From assembly GCA_963973915.1 (NCBI GenBank), contig CAXBBM010000007.1, positions 62,001 to 126,000 on the forward strand: a stretch of 64,000 nucleotides of DNA, in the 5' to 3' direction. The notes under the pieces are model-generated. The model was not told the DNA's origin and made no database searches. It saw only the letters and a program-made list of their open reading frames with translations. The DNA comes from Polycyclovorans sp002706265. GTDB taxonomy: Bacteria; Pseudomonadota; Gammaproteobacteria; Nevskiales; Nevskiaceae. The translations under genes and the position numbers were made by a program. Each line of letters starts with the position of its first letter. Positions within the stretch are counted from its first letter, which is position 1. Positions 1-8,521 of the stretch are shown here, one piece after another.

Positions 1-958
1 GGCGGGTCCGGTGGTCGTCGGTGGGCCAGGAGTCGCGCGGCTCGGGATCGTGAAAAACGCCCTGTACGCCGTGAATCAGTACCGGGCCGGACCGGCCTTC
101 GAGGTGGATCAGGCCCTTGACGCGCAGCAGATCAGGGCCGGACAAGCCCCGCAGAAACGTCAGCCAGCCATAAAAGCGCCACTCCGGCAGCGGCGTGTCG
201 AGCACCACACTGAAACTGTCGATGCCGTCGGGCTGGGGGGCCGGCGTGTCGTCGGTGAGCGGGGTGAAGCGCACCGGCGCTGCGGCGTGCATCCAGCGCA
301 GCATCGGCGCGGCATCGGCGGTCGCCCGCTGCGCCGTTCCGAACAGGTGTTGCGGCTTGGCCGCGCCCCTGTTGACAAGGTCAATGGGCGCTTCGGGGTT
401 GAGTGCGCGCAGTTGCTCGTTCAGCGCGGCGAGCGCGGCGGGCGCCACCAGATCGGCCTTGCTGATCAGCAGTTGATCGGCCGCAGCGACCTGTGCGCGG
501 GCGATGCCCTGCCGCGCAAGCGTGTCGGCGCCGACGGCGGCATCGACCAGGGTGGTGGTGCCGTCGGCGCGCACCCGGCCCTGCAGCTCGGGTGCGGCAC
601 TGAGCTCACGCAGGATGGGCCCGGGCTCTGCGACGCCGGTGGTCTCCAGAATGATGCGTTTGATCGGCGGCCAGCCGTCCTTGCCGCTGCGGTCGAGCAG
701 TTTGATCAGCGCATCGCCCAGCGCACCGCGCACGGTGCAGCACAGGCAGCCGCCTTCGATCAGCTCAACGTCGTGCACGGCAGTTTCGATGAGGTGGTGG
801 TCCAGCCCCACATCGCCGAACTCGTTGACCACCACGGCCGTGCCCTGCATGGCCGGATGGCGCAGCAGGAAGTTCAGCAGCGTGGTCTTGCCCGCGCCCA
901 GAAAGCCGGTGAGCACGGCCACCGGCACGCGGTCATCGGGCGCGGCGCCGGAGCTCAT
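1..958 (-). CDS. CobW/G3E-family GTPase (3' end outside window)
   Basis: Reading leftward from ATG at 958, the frame stays open to the window edge (319 codons), so the C-terminal end is missing. I translated this directly. The N-terminus carries a P-loop GFLGAGKTT (residues 18-26), then the family's metal-binding motif GGCLCCTVR with Cys71, Cys73 and Cys74, and ETTG and SKAD motifs of G3E GTPases. Residues from about 240 resemble the CobW C-terminal domain. COG0523 proteins are metal chaperones or insertases, often for zinc or cobalt; the metal here cannot be read from sequence. The ATG overlaps the stop of rph by 4 nt (ATGA), so the two are probably co-transcribed. The family is secure; the substrate is not. 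Confidence 0.9.
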   Translation of the reverse strand, partial: MSSGAAPDDRVPVAVLTGFLGAGKTTLLNFLLRHPAMQGTAVVVNEFGDVGLDHHLIETAVHDVELIEGGCLCCTVRGALGDALIKLLDRSGKDGWPPIKRIILETTGVAEPGPILRELSAAPELQGRVRADGTTTLVDAAVGADTLARQGIARAQVAAADQLLISKADLVAPAALAALNEQLRALNPEAPIDLVNRGAAKPQHLFGTAQRATADAAPMLRWMHAAAPVRFTPLTDDTPAPQPDGIDSFSVVLDTPLPEWRFYGWLTFLRGLSGPDLLRVKGLIHLEGRSGPVLIHGVQGVFHDPEPRDSWPTDDHRTR

Positions 959-1680
959 GCCACCTGTTCGAGCGCTTGTCGCTGCAGGGCGATCAGGGCC
1001 GCAATGCCGCCGCTGGCCAGGTCGAGCAACTGGTCCAGCTCCTCACGACGGAAGGCGTGGCCTTCGGCCGTGCCCTGCACCTCGATGAAATGCCCGGCGT
1101 CGTTCATGACCACGTTCATGTCGCACTCGCAATCGGAGTCTTCAAGGTAGTCCAGATCGAGCACCGGCTGTCCCTGATAGACGCCGACGCTCACCGCGGC
1201 CACATGACCCAGTATCGGGTTGCGCTTGAGCTTGCCGCCCTTGCGGGCCTTGGCCACCGCGTCGCACAGGGCGATGTAGGCGCCGGTGATCGACGCGCAG
1301 CGGGTGCCGCCATCGGCCTGCAGCACGTCGCAGTCGAGGGTGATGGTTTGCGCGCCCAGCGCATCAAGGTCGACGCAGGCGCGCAGGCTGCGGCCGATGA
1401 GGCGCTGGATTTCCTGCGTACGTCCGGACTGCTTGCCCTGCGCGGCTTCGCGGCGGCTGCGGGTGTGGGTGGCGCGCGGCAGCATGCCGTACTCGGCCGT
1501 CACCCAACCGCCGTCTTTCTTCCACGGCGGGCCGCGCTCTTCCAGGCTGGCGGTGCACAGCACCTGCGTGCCACCCATGTGGATAAGCACCGACCCTTCG
1601 GCATGACGGGTGAAGCCCCGTTCGATCTTCACGTCGCGGAGGGCGTCGGCGCTGCGGCCGCTGGGGCGGGAAAACGTCAT
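955..1680 (-). CDS. rph: ribonuclease PH
   Basis: A 241-residue protein of normal RNase PH length that trims the 3' end of tRNA precursors by phosphorolysis in the cytoplasm. It starts MTFSRPSGRSADALRDVKIE and contains the conserved GSVLIHMGGTQVLCTA segment, an arginine-rich block around residues 70-95 (RATHTRSRREA), and the QADGGTRCASITGA motif of the phosphate-binding active site. It is divergent from sufE, with a 54-bp gap, and translationally coupled to the downstream CobW GTPase gene. Identification is by overall family pattern and is strong. Confidence 0.96.
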   Translation of the reverse strand: MTFSRPSGRSADALRDVKIERGFTRHAEGSVLIHMGGTQVLCTASLEERGPPWKKDGGWVTAEYGMLPRATHTRSRREAAQGKQSGRTQEIQRLIGRSLRACVDLDALGAQTITLDCDVLQADGGTRCASITGAYIALCDAVAKARKGGKLKRNPILGHVAAVSVGVYQGQPVLDLDYLEDSDCECDMNVVMNDAGHFIEVQGTAEGHAFRREELDQLLDLASGGIAALIALQRQALEQVA

Positions 1681-1734
1681 GGGGTCTGGCCGTTAAAAAA
1701 GGGCGCGAAGTATAGCGGTCACTACAATAAGGCC

Positions 1735-2142
1735 ATGAACATCGACGACATTGCCGAAAGTTTCGAGATGCTGGACGACTGGGAAGCGCGCTACGCGCTG
1801 TTGCTGGACCTGGGTAAAAAGCTGGAGCCCCTGCCCGACGAGGCCCACACCGACATCAACAAGGTGCGCGGCTGCATGAGTCAGGTGTGGATGGACCACC
1901 AGCTCAACGACGGCGCGCTGCACTTTCGCGGGGATTCGGACGCGCACATCGTGCGCGGGCTGATCGCGCTGCTGTTCGCCATGGTGCAGGACCGTAAACC
2001 GCAGGAGATTCTGGCGCTGGACATTCCCGGCACCTTCGCGCAGCTGGGCCTGGAAAACCACATTTCCATGAACCGCCGCAACGGTTTCTACGCGATGACC
2101 GAGCGCATCAAGGGCATGGCCCAGGCGGCCGCCGAAGGCTGA
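1735..2142 (+). CDS. sufE: SufE-family sulfur acceptor protein
   Basis: A 135-residue SufE-fold protein. SufE accepts persulfide sulfur from the cysteine desulfurase SufS/CsdA and passes it to Fe-S cluster assembly. The acceptor cysteine is Cys47 in the motif KVRGCMSQVW, followed by the GRLHF-like segment and the C-terminal SMNRRNGFYAM block typical of the family. I start at ATG 1735, which gives the usual length; an in-frame reading further upstream runs through rph on the other strand and is not credible. Its stop abuts the stop of the convergent L,D-transpeptidase gene. No sufS or sufBCD gene lies in the window, so it could equally be the CsdE paralogue. Confidence 0.9.
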   Translation: MNIDDIAESFEMLDDWEARYALLLDLGKKLEPLPDEAHTDINKVRGCMSQVWMDHQLNDGALHFRGDSDAHIVRGLIALLFAMVQDRKPQEILALDIPGTFAQLGLENHISMNRRNGFYAMTERIKGMAQAAAEG

Positions 2143-3360
2143 TCAGCGGCCCACTTCGCGAAAAATCTTCCACTGGCCATCGGCCATCTGGCGCCAGTAC
2201 TGCTGCTTCTGCGACACCGACGCATAGTTGTTGGAGGTGTAGCGCTGGGTGAATTCCACCAGCACCATGGGCTGATCAACGCCCGGATACCGCCACAGAT
2301 TGAGGTCGGTGATCTCCACATCGATGAAGGTCTTGCCTTCGTTGACGCGCCGCTTGTGGGCGACGAACTGCGCGCGCGTCATGTCGGGCGAGCTGAACTC
2401 GGGGTGGTAATGATCGAGATAGCGTTCGGTATCGACCGAGGCCCAGGCCTCGCGCCAATCCTCCAGGCGCAGCAGCCAGTCCGCACGCTGGGCCTGGGCC
2501 TCGGCGGACGACAGCCACTTCAGCTCGTCGGTGAACACCACCGGCGTCTGCCCCACCTCGATGTACGCACGCAGGGCGGTGAGGTCGTCGTTGGCCATGG
2601 TCACGCAGCCTTCCGACGACTTCGGTGCCCGCGTGTAGGTGCCGGAAGGCACGCCATGCAGCCAGATGCCGTAGCCGGTGCGCTGCTTGAACTGGTCCCA
2701 GGCGTTGGGGTAGTCCACCGGAAACGCGCCCGAGCCATACAGGTCGGGCAGCGAGCGGCCATCACGCCACTGGGTGACGTGGTAGACCCCGACCGGCGTG
2801 CGCAGATCGCCTTCAGAAACCTTGCGGCTGCCGTTGCGGCCGATGGCGGCGTAATGGTGCCGGACCAGGCTGAGCCGCCCATCGTCGTTCTTCAGCACGT
2901 AAAGACGCGCCAGATTGAGATCGACCACGATCAGGTGCGCATGCCGAGGCGCCAGCGCCATCACCACGTTGGGCACGTCGCCATCGGCCGGCAGCGCCGC
3001 TTCGGCCTCGGCGCGCAGGTGCAGTTCGGCGCGGAGCTCTTCGAACGCCAGCGGATCGACGCCCGCCGGCAGGATCCCCTGGCGCCCGGTGCGGGCGCTC
3101 AGCAGTTGGGCGTGCAGCCAGTGCGCGGCGCGAAAATCGGGTTCGCGGCGGATCAGGGCCTCAAGCTCGCGCACGGCGGTGGCGCGCTTGCCCTGTCGCA
3201 GGGCATCCACGACCCGATTGAGCGCCAACTCGGCGTCGGTGCGCTGCGGCGCCAGCAGCGCCACGTCTAGGGGCGCGGCGGCGGCGGCCCCGGGCGGCGT
3301 GAGGCCCACCACGGCAAGCAGCGCCCATGCGGCGAGGCGAAGGATCATGGGGTCAGGCAT
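2143..3360 (-). CDS. L,D-transpeptidase with C-terminal NTF2-like (Cds6-like) domain
   Basis: A 405-residue exported protein. Residues 1-29 form a signal peptide, about 30-125 are a helical region, about 135-260 are a YkuD catalytic domain, and about 295-405 are an NTF2-like domain. The catalytic pair is His235 in WLHGVPSGTY and Cys252 in SSEGCVTM; the usual arginine after the SxGC[VI] core is Thr here. YkuD enzymes cross-link peptidoglycan, anchor lipoproteins to it, or cleave such links. The C-terminal domain is clearly related to the C-terminus of the next gene (3411-4370), so the two may act together at the cell wall. The start could also be the ATG four codons later. Confidence 0.88.
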   Translation of the reverse strand: MPDPMILRLAAWALLAVVGLTPPGAAAAAPLDVALLAPQRTDAELALNRVVDALRQGKRATAVRELEALIRREPDFRAAHWLHAQLLSARTGRQGILPAGVDPLAFEELRAELHLRAEAEAALPADGDVPNVVMALAPRHAHLIVVDLNLARLYVLKNDDGRLSLVRHHYAAIGRNGSRKVSEGDLRTPVGVYHVTQWRDGRSLPDLYGSGAFPVDYPNAWDQFKQRTGYGIWLHGVPSGTYTRAPKSSEGCVTMANDDLTALRAYIEVGQTPVVFTDELKWLSSAEAQAQRADWLLRLEDWREAWASVDTERYLDHYHPEFSSPDMTRAQFVAHKRRVNEGKTFIDVEITDLNLWRYPGVDQPMVLVEFTQRYTSNNYASVSQKQQYWRQMADGQWKIFREVGR

Positions 3361-3410
3361 GGGCGGGCGCGCCCGAGATCGGCGTGGGCATTCACCCTGT
3401 TCGACGCCGA

Positions 3411-4370
3411 TCAGCGCGTGAATTCGCGGGTGATCTTCCAGTTGCCGTCTTCACGCACCATCTCCAGCACCTTGGTCACCGAATCACTGTAGGTGTCGGC
3501 GCTGTAGTCCTGCGTGAAGGTCGCGATGGCCCCGCCGGGCACCGACTGCACCTGCAGATTGCTGATGCGCAACGTGATCGTCTCGGGGCGCGAGATGCGG
3601 TCACGCCGCTGGGTTTCCCAGGCGCTGCGGCTCAGCCCCCCTTCGGGCGTGAAGTTGCGGGCGTAGGCGAAGAAGTAGGCCGGCAGGTCCTGGTTCTGCC
3701 ACGCCTGTGCCCAGGTGTTGACGGCCGACTGGATCGGCGCGGTGTCGAACGGCGCGGCGGCCGGCGGCGGCACCGCTGCGGCAGCCGGCGGCTGCGTTGC
3801 AGGCTGGGCCGCGGGCTGCGGCGCGGCGACCGGCGCCGCGGGGGCTGCGGCCGCAGTGGCGGGCGCGCCGTCCATCTGGCTGATGAGTGACAGTTTTTGC
3901 TGCACACCCCGGTTGCCCTGATCGAGCATCAGCGCGCGGTTGTAGGCGGCGCCGGCCAGAGCGGCGTAGATGTCACCGAGGTTTTCATGGGCGGTGGCGT
4001 AGCTGGGGTGCGTGGCCAGCGCGGCTTCGAGGGCGTCGCGGGCCTTCTCGTAGTCGCCTTCCTGGGCGTAGAGCACGGCCAGGTTGTTGTAGGGCTCGGG
4101 CAGCTGCGGGTAGTCGCGCGTCAGGTCGGCAAAGGCGCGGATCGCGTCGGGCACCCGGTCCAACTGCGTCAGCGCCAGACCGCGCACGAACCGCGCCTCG
4201 GCATCTTGCGGGTTGCTGCGCAGTTGCGCGTCGAGCGCGCTCAGAGCGGCCGCGTAGTCGCCCCGCTGCATCATTTTCTGGGCATCGGCGACAGCATTGG
4301 CGTGGACGGCAAGGCTGCCGGTGCCGAGGGCCAGCGCGACGGCGGCCGGGAAGACGATGGAACGAAACAC
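3411..4370 (-). CDS. exported TPR protein with C-terminal NTF2-like domain
   Basis: A 319-residue protein. I choose GTG at 4370 because a GAGGT Shine-Dalgarno lies just upstream and a signal peptide (FRSIVFPAAVALALGTG) follows at once. The reading frame extends further upstream, but that part has no signal-peptide character. After the signal come TPR-like repeats (about residues 25-150), an Ala/Pro/Gln-rich linker of about 40 residues, and a roughly 105-residue NTF2-like domain ending DGNWKITREFTR. That ending parallels DGQWKIFREVGR in the adjacent L,D-transpeptidase. Likely periplasmic. The function is unknown; the shared domain suggests a partner role in envelope or polysaccharide biology. 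Confidence 0.8.
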   Translation of the reverse strand: MFRSIVFPAAVALALGTGSLAVHANAVADAQKMMQRGDYAAALSALDAQLRSNPQDAEARFVRGLALTQLDRVPDAIRAFADLTRDYPQLPEPYNNLAVLYAQEGDYEKARDALEAALATHPSYATAHENLGDIYAALAGAAYNRALMLDQGNRGVQQKLSLISQMDGAPATAAAAPAAPVAAPQPAAQPATQPPAAAAVPPPAAAPFDTAPIQSAVNTWAQAWQNQDLPAYFFAYARNFTPEGGLSRSAWETQRRDRISRPETITLRISNLQVQSVPGGAIATFTQDYSADTYSDSVTKVLEMVREDGNWKITREFTR

Positions 4371-4462
4371 GTGCACCTCGGAAAGACGACGGAACTTGAA
4401 CCGCGCCACTATATCAATGCTGCGGCCCGATGCTGGGATTTGGACGGCGGTTCCCGACAAAA

Positions 4463-5398
4463 CTAGTCGACACGCCGGTAAGGGTCTTCACGGTCGGGCG
4501 GGCGCACCTTGAAGCGCCGGTGGCCCCAGAAGTAGGCCTGCGGTGACGTCCGCGCCGCGGCCTCGATGAGGTCGTTGACGCGCCGCGCGTCGGCCGCATC
4601 GTCGCCGCTGGGAAACTGCTCGAGCGGCGCCTGCACCCTGAGCACGTATTGCCCGTGCTCGAAGGTGGTGAAGTACGGCACCACCCGGGCGCGTCCCAGC
4701 TTGGCCAGGCGCGCGGTGGCGGTCAGGGTCCACACCGGCTGGCCGAACATGGGCAGAAACAGGCCGGCCTCGCGGCCCAGGGTCTGGTCGGGCGCGTACC
4801 AGATGGCCTCGCCTTCGCGCAGCGCGCGAATCAGGGTCTTGATGTCGCGCTTCGGCAGGGGCTGGCGCCGGGTGCGCTGCAACCGGGCGCTGAACATCCA
4901 GTCGTCGATCAGCGGGTTGTTCACGTGCCGGTACATGGCATGAAACGGTCGCTGCACGGCCAGCACCCGCGCGCCCAGTTCCAGCCAGCTGAAATGGCCG
5001 GTCAACAGCAGGGCGCCCTGTCCCTGCTGCTGCACCGCATCGAGGTGTTCCAGCCCTTCCACCCGGCCCAGCCTGCGAATGCGTGCATCGCTGGCAAACC
5101 AGGCGAACGCGGTTTCGAAGATGGCCGCGCCCATGGCCTTGAAGTGCGCATCGACCATGCGGCGACGGGCGGCGGCATCAAGCTCGGGCAGGCACAGCAT
5201 GAGGTTGACGTCGGTCACGTGGCGCCGCTCGCGCATCACCCGGCCCAGCAGCCAGCCCAGGCCCCGCCCGAACGGCCGGGTCAGCCGCAGCGGCAGCCAG
5301 GTCAGCATCTGCACCAGCAGCAGCGACAACCACGTCAGCCAGTAGCGCGGCGCAAGGTAGCGCTGGCGGTATCGCGGCCTGGGGGGCGTCTGGGCCAT
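4463..5398 (-). CDS. LpxL/HtrB-family lipid A biosynthesis acyltransferase
   Basis: With the start at ATG 5398 (MAQTPPRPRYR) the protein is 311 residues, the normal size for the family. It adds a secondary acyl chain to Kdo2-lipid IVA on the inner membrane. A hydrophobic anchor (residues about 18-45) is followed by the acyltransferase motif TGHFSWLELGARVL, with the catalytic His-x4-Glu pair, and later YAPDQTLG and FFTTFEHG-like blocks. The upstream in-frame extension covers the divergent waaA gene and is rejected. Its location back-to-back with waaA, which makes the Kdo2 acceptor, fits. Which acyl chain it uses cannot be told. Confidence 0.93.
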   Translation of the reverse strand: MAQTPPRPRYRQRYLAPRYWLTWLSLLLVQMLTWLPLRLTRPFGRGLGWLLGRVMRERRHVTDVNLMLCLPELDAAARRRMVDAHFKAMGAAIFETAFAWFASDARIRRLGRVEGLEHLDAVQQQGQGALLLTGHFSWLELGARVLAVQRPFHAMYRHVNNPLIDDWMFSARLQRTRRQPLPKRDIKTLIRALREGEAIWYAPDQTLGREAGLFLPMFGQPVWTLTATARLAKLGRARVVPYFTTFEHGQYVLRVQAPLEQFPSGDDAADARRVNDLIEAAARTSPQAYFWGHRRFKVRPPDREDPYRRVD

Positions 5399-5512
5399 CA
5401 GGCGCGGCGGGCTGACCCCACCATGATGGCGGCGGTCGGACAGGGATCGGCGGGCAGGCGCTGGGTCATCAACGAGTACGGCGGCAACAGGCGGGGCGGT
5501 ATTCTTGCGCAT

Positions 5513-6772
5513 ATGCGAGTGCTCTATGTTTTTCTGATCACCCTGGCCGGCCTGATCCTGTGGCCGGTGATGTGGGTCAAGGGTTGGCGCAACCCGGCCT
5601 ATCGCGGCCGCGTCACCGAGCGTTTTGGCTACATTCCCAGGGTCGAAGGCGGCGTCGCCGTGTGGGTGCACGCGGTCAGCGTCGGCGAGGTCATGGCTGC
5701 CCTGCCGCTGATCCGGGCCCTGGTGGCCCGGCATGGCCCCGGCAAGGTCTGCGTCACCACCACCACGCCCACCGGCAGCGCCCAGGTTCGCGCGCAGCTG
5801 GGCGGGCAGGTGCGGCACTGCTACGCGCCGATCGACGTGCATTCAGTGGTGATCCGCTTTCTGGACCGGCTGCAGCCGCGCCAGGTGGTGATCATGGAAA
5901 CCGAACTCTGGCCGACCTTGTTCCGGCGGCTGCGGATGCGCGGCATCCCCATCACCATCGCCAACGCGCGGCTGTCGCCCCGGTCGGTGAAAGGCTATGG
6001 GCGAATGCCCCGCTTTGCTCGGTCGGTGCTGGCCGACGTCACCCTGGTGGCGGCGCAGAGCGCGCCCGACGCCGAGCGCTACCGACGCCTGGGCGCGCCG
6101 CAGGTGCAGGCCCTGGGCAATCTCAAGTTCGACATTGCACCGCAGCCGGATCAGTGCCGGGCGGGGGGCGACATCAAGGCCGGCTGGGGCGCGCGCCCGG
6201 TGTGGATTGCCGCCAGCACCCACGAGGGCGAAGAGTCGGCGGCGCTGCGCATCCACCAGCGCCTGCTGCAACGCTGGCCCGACGCCGTGCTGCTGGTGGT
6301 ACCGCGGCACCCGCCCCGCTTCGACGACGTGCAGGCGCAGATCGAAGCCTCGGGCCTGCCGTGGGCGCGGCGCTGCCAGATGGACCTGCACACGCCGCCG
6401 CCCCCGGTGCTGCTCGGCGACAGCATGGGCGAGATGTGGTTTTACCTGACGCTGTCGGACATCGCGTTCGTCGGCGGCTCGCTGGTGCCCATCGGCGGCC
6501 ACAACGTGCTGGAGCCGGCCGCGCTGGGGCTGCCGGTGCTGTTTGGCCCGCACATGCACAATTTCGAGTTCGCCCGCGACCTGCTGCTGGGCGCGGGCGG
6601 CGCCCGGCAGGTCGCGGACGAAGCGGCGCTGGAGACGGCCCTGGCCGACGCCCTGGCCGACGCCGACCGCCGCCGCCGCATGGGCGCCGCCGCCCTGGCC
6701 AGCCTGGCCGCGCACCAAGGCGCGCTGCAGCGCACCCTTGAGGCCCTCATTGCACAACAACGCGCACCATGA
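5513..6772 (+). CDS. waaA: 3-deoxy-D-manno-octulosonic acid (Kdo) transferase
   Basis: A 419-residue inner-membrane GT30 enzyme that adds Kdo from CMP-Kdo to lipid IVA. ATG 5513 gives an N-terminal membrane anchor (VLYVFLITLAGLILWPVMW) followed by AVWVHAVSVGEV, TTTTPTGSAQV, VVIMETELWP and the C-terminal donor-site block GGSLVPIGGHNVLEPAALG, all typical of KdtA. In-frame sequence further upstream lies opposite the acyltransferase gene and has no domain, so I reject that start. The stop overlaps the ATG of the next gene (ATGA), so waaA heads a short glycan operon with the next two genes. Confidence 0.95.
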   Translation: MRVLYVFLITLAGLILWPVMWVKGWRNPAYRGRVTERFGYIPRVEGGVAVWVHAVSVGEVMAALPLIRALVARHGPGKVCVTTTTPTGSAQVRAQLGGQVRHCYAPIDVHSVVIRFLDRLQPRQVVIMETELWPTLFRRLRMRGIPITIANARLSPRSVKGYGRMPRFARSVLADVTLVAAQSAPDAERYRRLGAPQVQALGNLKFDIAPQPDQCRAGGDIKAGWGARPVWIAASTHEGEESAALRIHQRLLQRWPDAVLLVVPRHPPRFDDVQAQIEASGLPWARRCQMDLHTPPPPVLLGDSMGEMWFYLTLSDIAFVGGSLVPIGGHNVLEPAALGLPVLFGPHMHNFEFARDLLLGAGGARQVADEAALETALADALADADRRRRMGAAALASLAAHQGALQRTLEALIAQQRAP

Positions 6773-7563
6773 CCCCTGAGATTCCGACCGTGGCCTGCAT
6801 GAAATGGGGCACGCTCTACGGCCCCGAGTACGTGAACCGGCTGCACGCCGGCGTGGCCCGACACCTGGCGCGGCCGTTCCGCTTCGTCTGCTTCACCGAT
6901 GACGCCCAGGGGCTTGATCCGGCCATCGACGCCCGGCCGCTGCCCGACACCGGCGCCGGCGCCACCCGCGACAGCCGCTGGCGCAAGCTGGCCCTGCTGC
7001 GTGACGACCTGCCGGACTGGCGCGGCACGGTCCTGTTTCTCGACCTGGATGTGGTGATCGTCGCTGACCTGGCGCCGTTTCTCGACACGCCGGGCGCGTT
7101 CTGCGCGATCCGCGACGCGGACCTGTTTCGTCCGCGCCCGCTCAGGCGGTGGTTTCGTCCGGCCCGCGATGCCTTCTATGCCCGGGTCGCCAACACCTCG
7201 GTGTTCCGCTTCGAAGCCGGCGCCCATGCCGATGCGCTGGCGCGCTACGTCACCGACCACGACGCGGTCATCGCGGGCTATCGCAACGAGCAGGAATTCC
7301 TGTCCGATCATCTGCACGCGCAATCGCAACTGCAATTCTGGCCTGCGGCCTGGTGCGCCAGCTTCAAGAACGGCTGCGTGCCGCGCGGGCTGGCCAGTTT
7401 TCATCAGAACCCGCAGTGCCCGGCCGGCACCCGCATCGTGGTGTTTGCAGGCCGGCCGAAGATGAGCGACGTGCTCGCCGGCCGGGGCGGGCGCTGGTAC
7501 CGGCGCATCGGCCCGGCGCCGTGGCTGGTCGCGGCCTGGACCGCAGGCGACGACCATGCCTGA
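6769..7563 (+). CDS. glycosyltransferase-like protein (DxD motif), paralogue of 17885-18625
   Basis: A 264-residue cytoplasmic protein without signal or membrane segments. It begins VACMKWGTLYGPEYVNRL and contains FTDDAQG near residue 43-49 and VLFLDLDVVIV with Asp92-x-Asp94, the nucleotide-sugar/metal motif of GT-A folds. Later blocks are YRNEQEFLSD, WCASFKNGCVP and the C-terminal GRWYRRIGPAPWL. The gene at 17885-18625 matches it block by block, with the DxD at the same residue number. I cannot name donor or acceptor. It is coupled to waaA by a 4-nt overlap and to the next gene by 8 nt, which suggests a core or O-chain sugar transferase. Confidence 0.75.
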   Translation: MTPEIPTVACMKWGTLYGPEYVNRLHAGVARHLARPFRFVCFTDDAQGLDPAIDARPLPDTGAGATRDSRWRKLALLRDDLPDWRGTVLFLDLDVVIVADLAPFLDTPGAFCAIRDADLFRPRPLRRWFRPARDAFYARVANTSVFRFEAGAHADALARYVTDHDAVIAGYRNEQEFLSDHLHAQSQLQFWPAAWCASFKNGCVPRGLASFHQNPQCPAGTRIVVFAGRPKMSDVLAGRGGRWYRRIGPAPWLVAAWTAGDDHA

Positions 7564-8521
7564 CCTCAGCCCCGGCTATGCCGCGGCCGACATCGCCTTC
7601 GTCACCCCCACCTGGCGCGGCGATTTGGAGCGCTTTCAGTTACTGCGGGAATCGATGGCGGCCATGGGCCTGGGCGCGGTGCCGCACTACGCGGTGGTGC
7701 AGACCGAAGACCTGGCGCTGTTCCGGCAGGGCGCGGCCGGCCCGATCTACCTGAGCACCGCCGAGGTCCTGCCCTCAGAGGTCGAGCAGCGGCGGCGGCG
7801 CCACCTCGATCGCACGCCCAACCGCCGGCTGCAGGTGCTCAAGCGCAGCGCCTACAAGCGTTTCGGCTGGTTTGCCGACGCCAACTACTACGGTTGGCAC
7901 ACCCAGCAGCTGGTCAAGTTGGCCGTGGCCCGCCAGTTCCCGCAGCGGGTGCTGATCACCCTCGACTCCGATGTGATCTTCACCCAGCCGGTGCCGGCCA
8001 GCGCCTACGCCGCCGACGGCCGCGTGGTGCTGTACGAAGAACCGGACGTCATCACCCGCCCGCTCGCTTCACCCGGCTGGTATGGCCACGCCTGCACCTT
8101 GTTCGGCCTGCCGTGGCCGCGCCTGCCGGGCGCGCCGTTCGTCAATTACGTGACCCACCCCTTCGTTTTTGACCGCGGCACCCTGCGCGACATGCTCGAC
8201 GCCATCGAAGCCCGCCATCAGCGCCACTGGTGGCAGGCGCTGCTCGCCCAACCGCTGGGGCAGTGGTCAGAGTTCATGACTTACGGGGTCTACGTGAGCC
8301 AGTTGCGCCAGTACGCCGGGGTGTGGACCGAGCGCGCCAGCCTGGCCTGCCGCTGGCTGCACACCGCCGAGGAGCGCGCCCACCCCGAGGCCGCCATCAA
8401 CGCCGCATTCGATGACCCCGAGGTGCGCTATCTGACGATTCAGGCCGATCACCACGCGCACTTTCGCGTCGCGGACTACGCGCCCTGGGTGCGCTCGGCG
8501 CTGGCCTTGCGGGCTGCATAG
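7556..8521 (+). CDS. DUF6492-like glycosyltransferase-type protein
   Basis: A 321-residue protein with GT-A character: an early strand IAFVTPTWRGD, a VLITLDSDVIF segment with a DxD (about residues 137-139), and an aromatic-rich C-terminal half. The pattern resembles the DUF6492 family, whose members sit in polysaccharide loci; I am recalling this and have not searched. It starts 8 nt before the stop of the preceding gene. Its last 46 bp overlap the 3' end of the convergent GT2 gene at 8476, which is unusual. Probably a sugar transferase for the lipopolysaccharide made by neighbouring genes. Confidence 0.6.
   Translation: MPDLSPGYAAADIAFVTPTWRGDLERFQLLRESMAAMGLGAVPHYAVVQTEDLALFRQGAAGPIYLSTAEVLPSEVEQRRRRHLDRTPNRRLQVLKRSAYKRFGWFADANYYGWHTQQLVKLAVARQFPQRVLITLDSDVIFTQPVPASAYAADGRVVLYEEPDVITRPLASPGWYGHACTLFGLPWPRLPGAPFVNYVTHPFVFDRGTLRDMLDAIEARHQRHWWQALLAQPLGQWSEFMTYGVYVSQLRQYAGVWTERASLACRWLHTAEERAHPEAAINAAFDDPEVRYLTIQADHHAHFRVADYAPWVRSALALRAA

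Noticed and set aside
1723..1734. TACAAT just before sufE as a -10 box
   Set aside because: No matching -35 and it would leave a leader of only a few bases.
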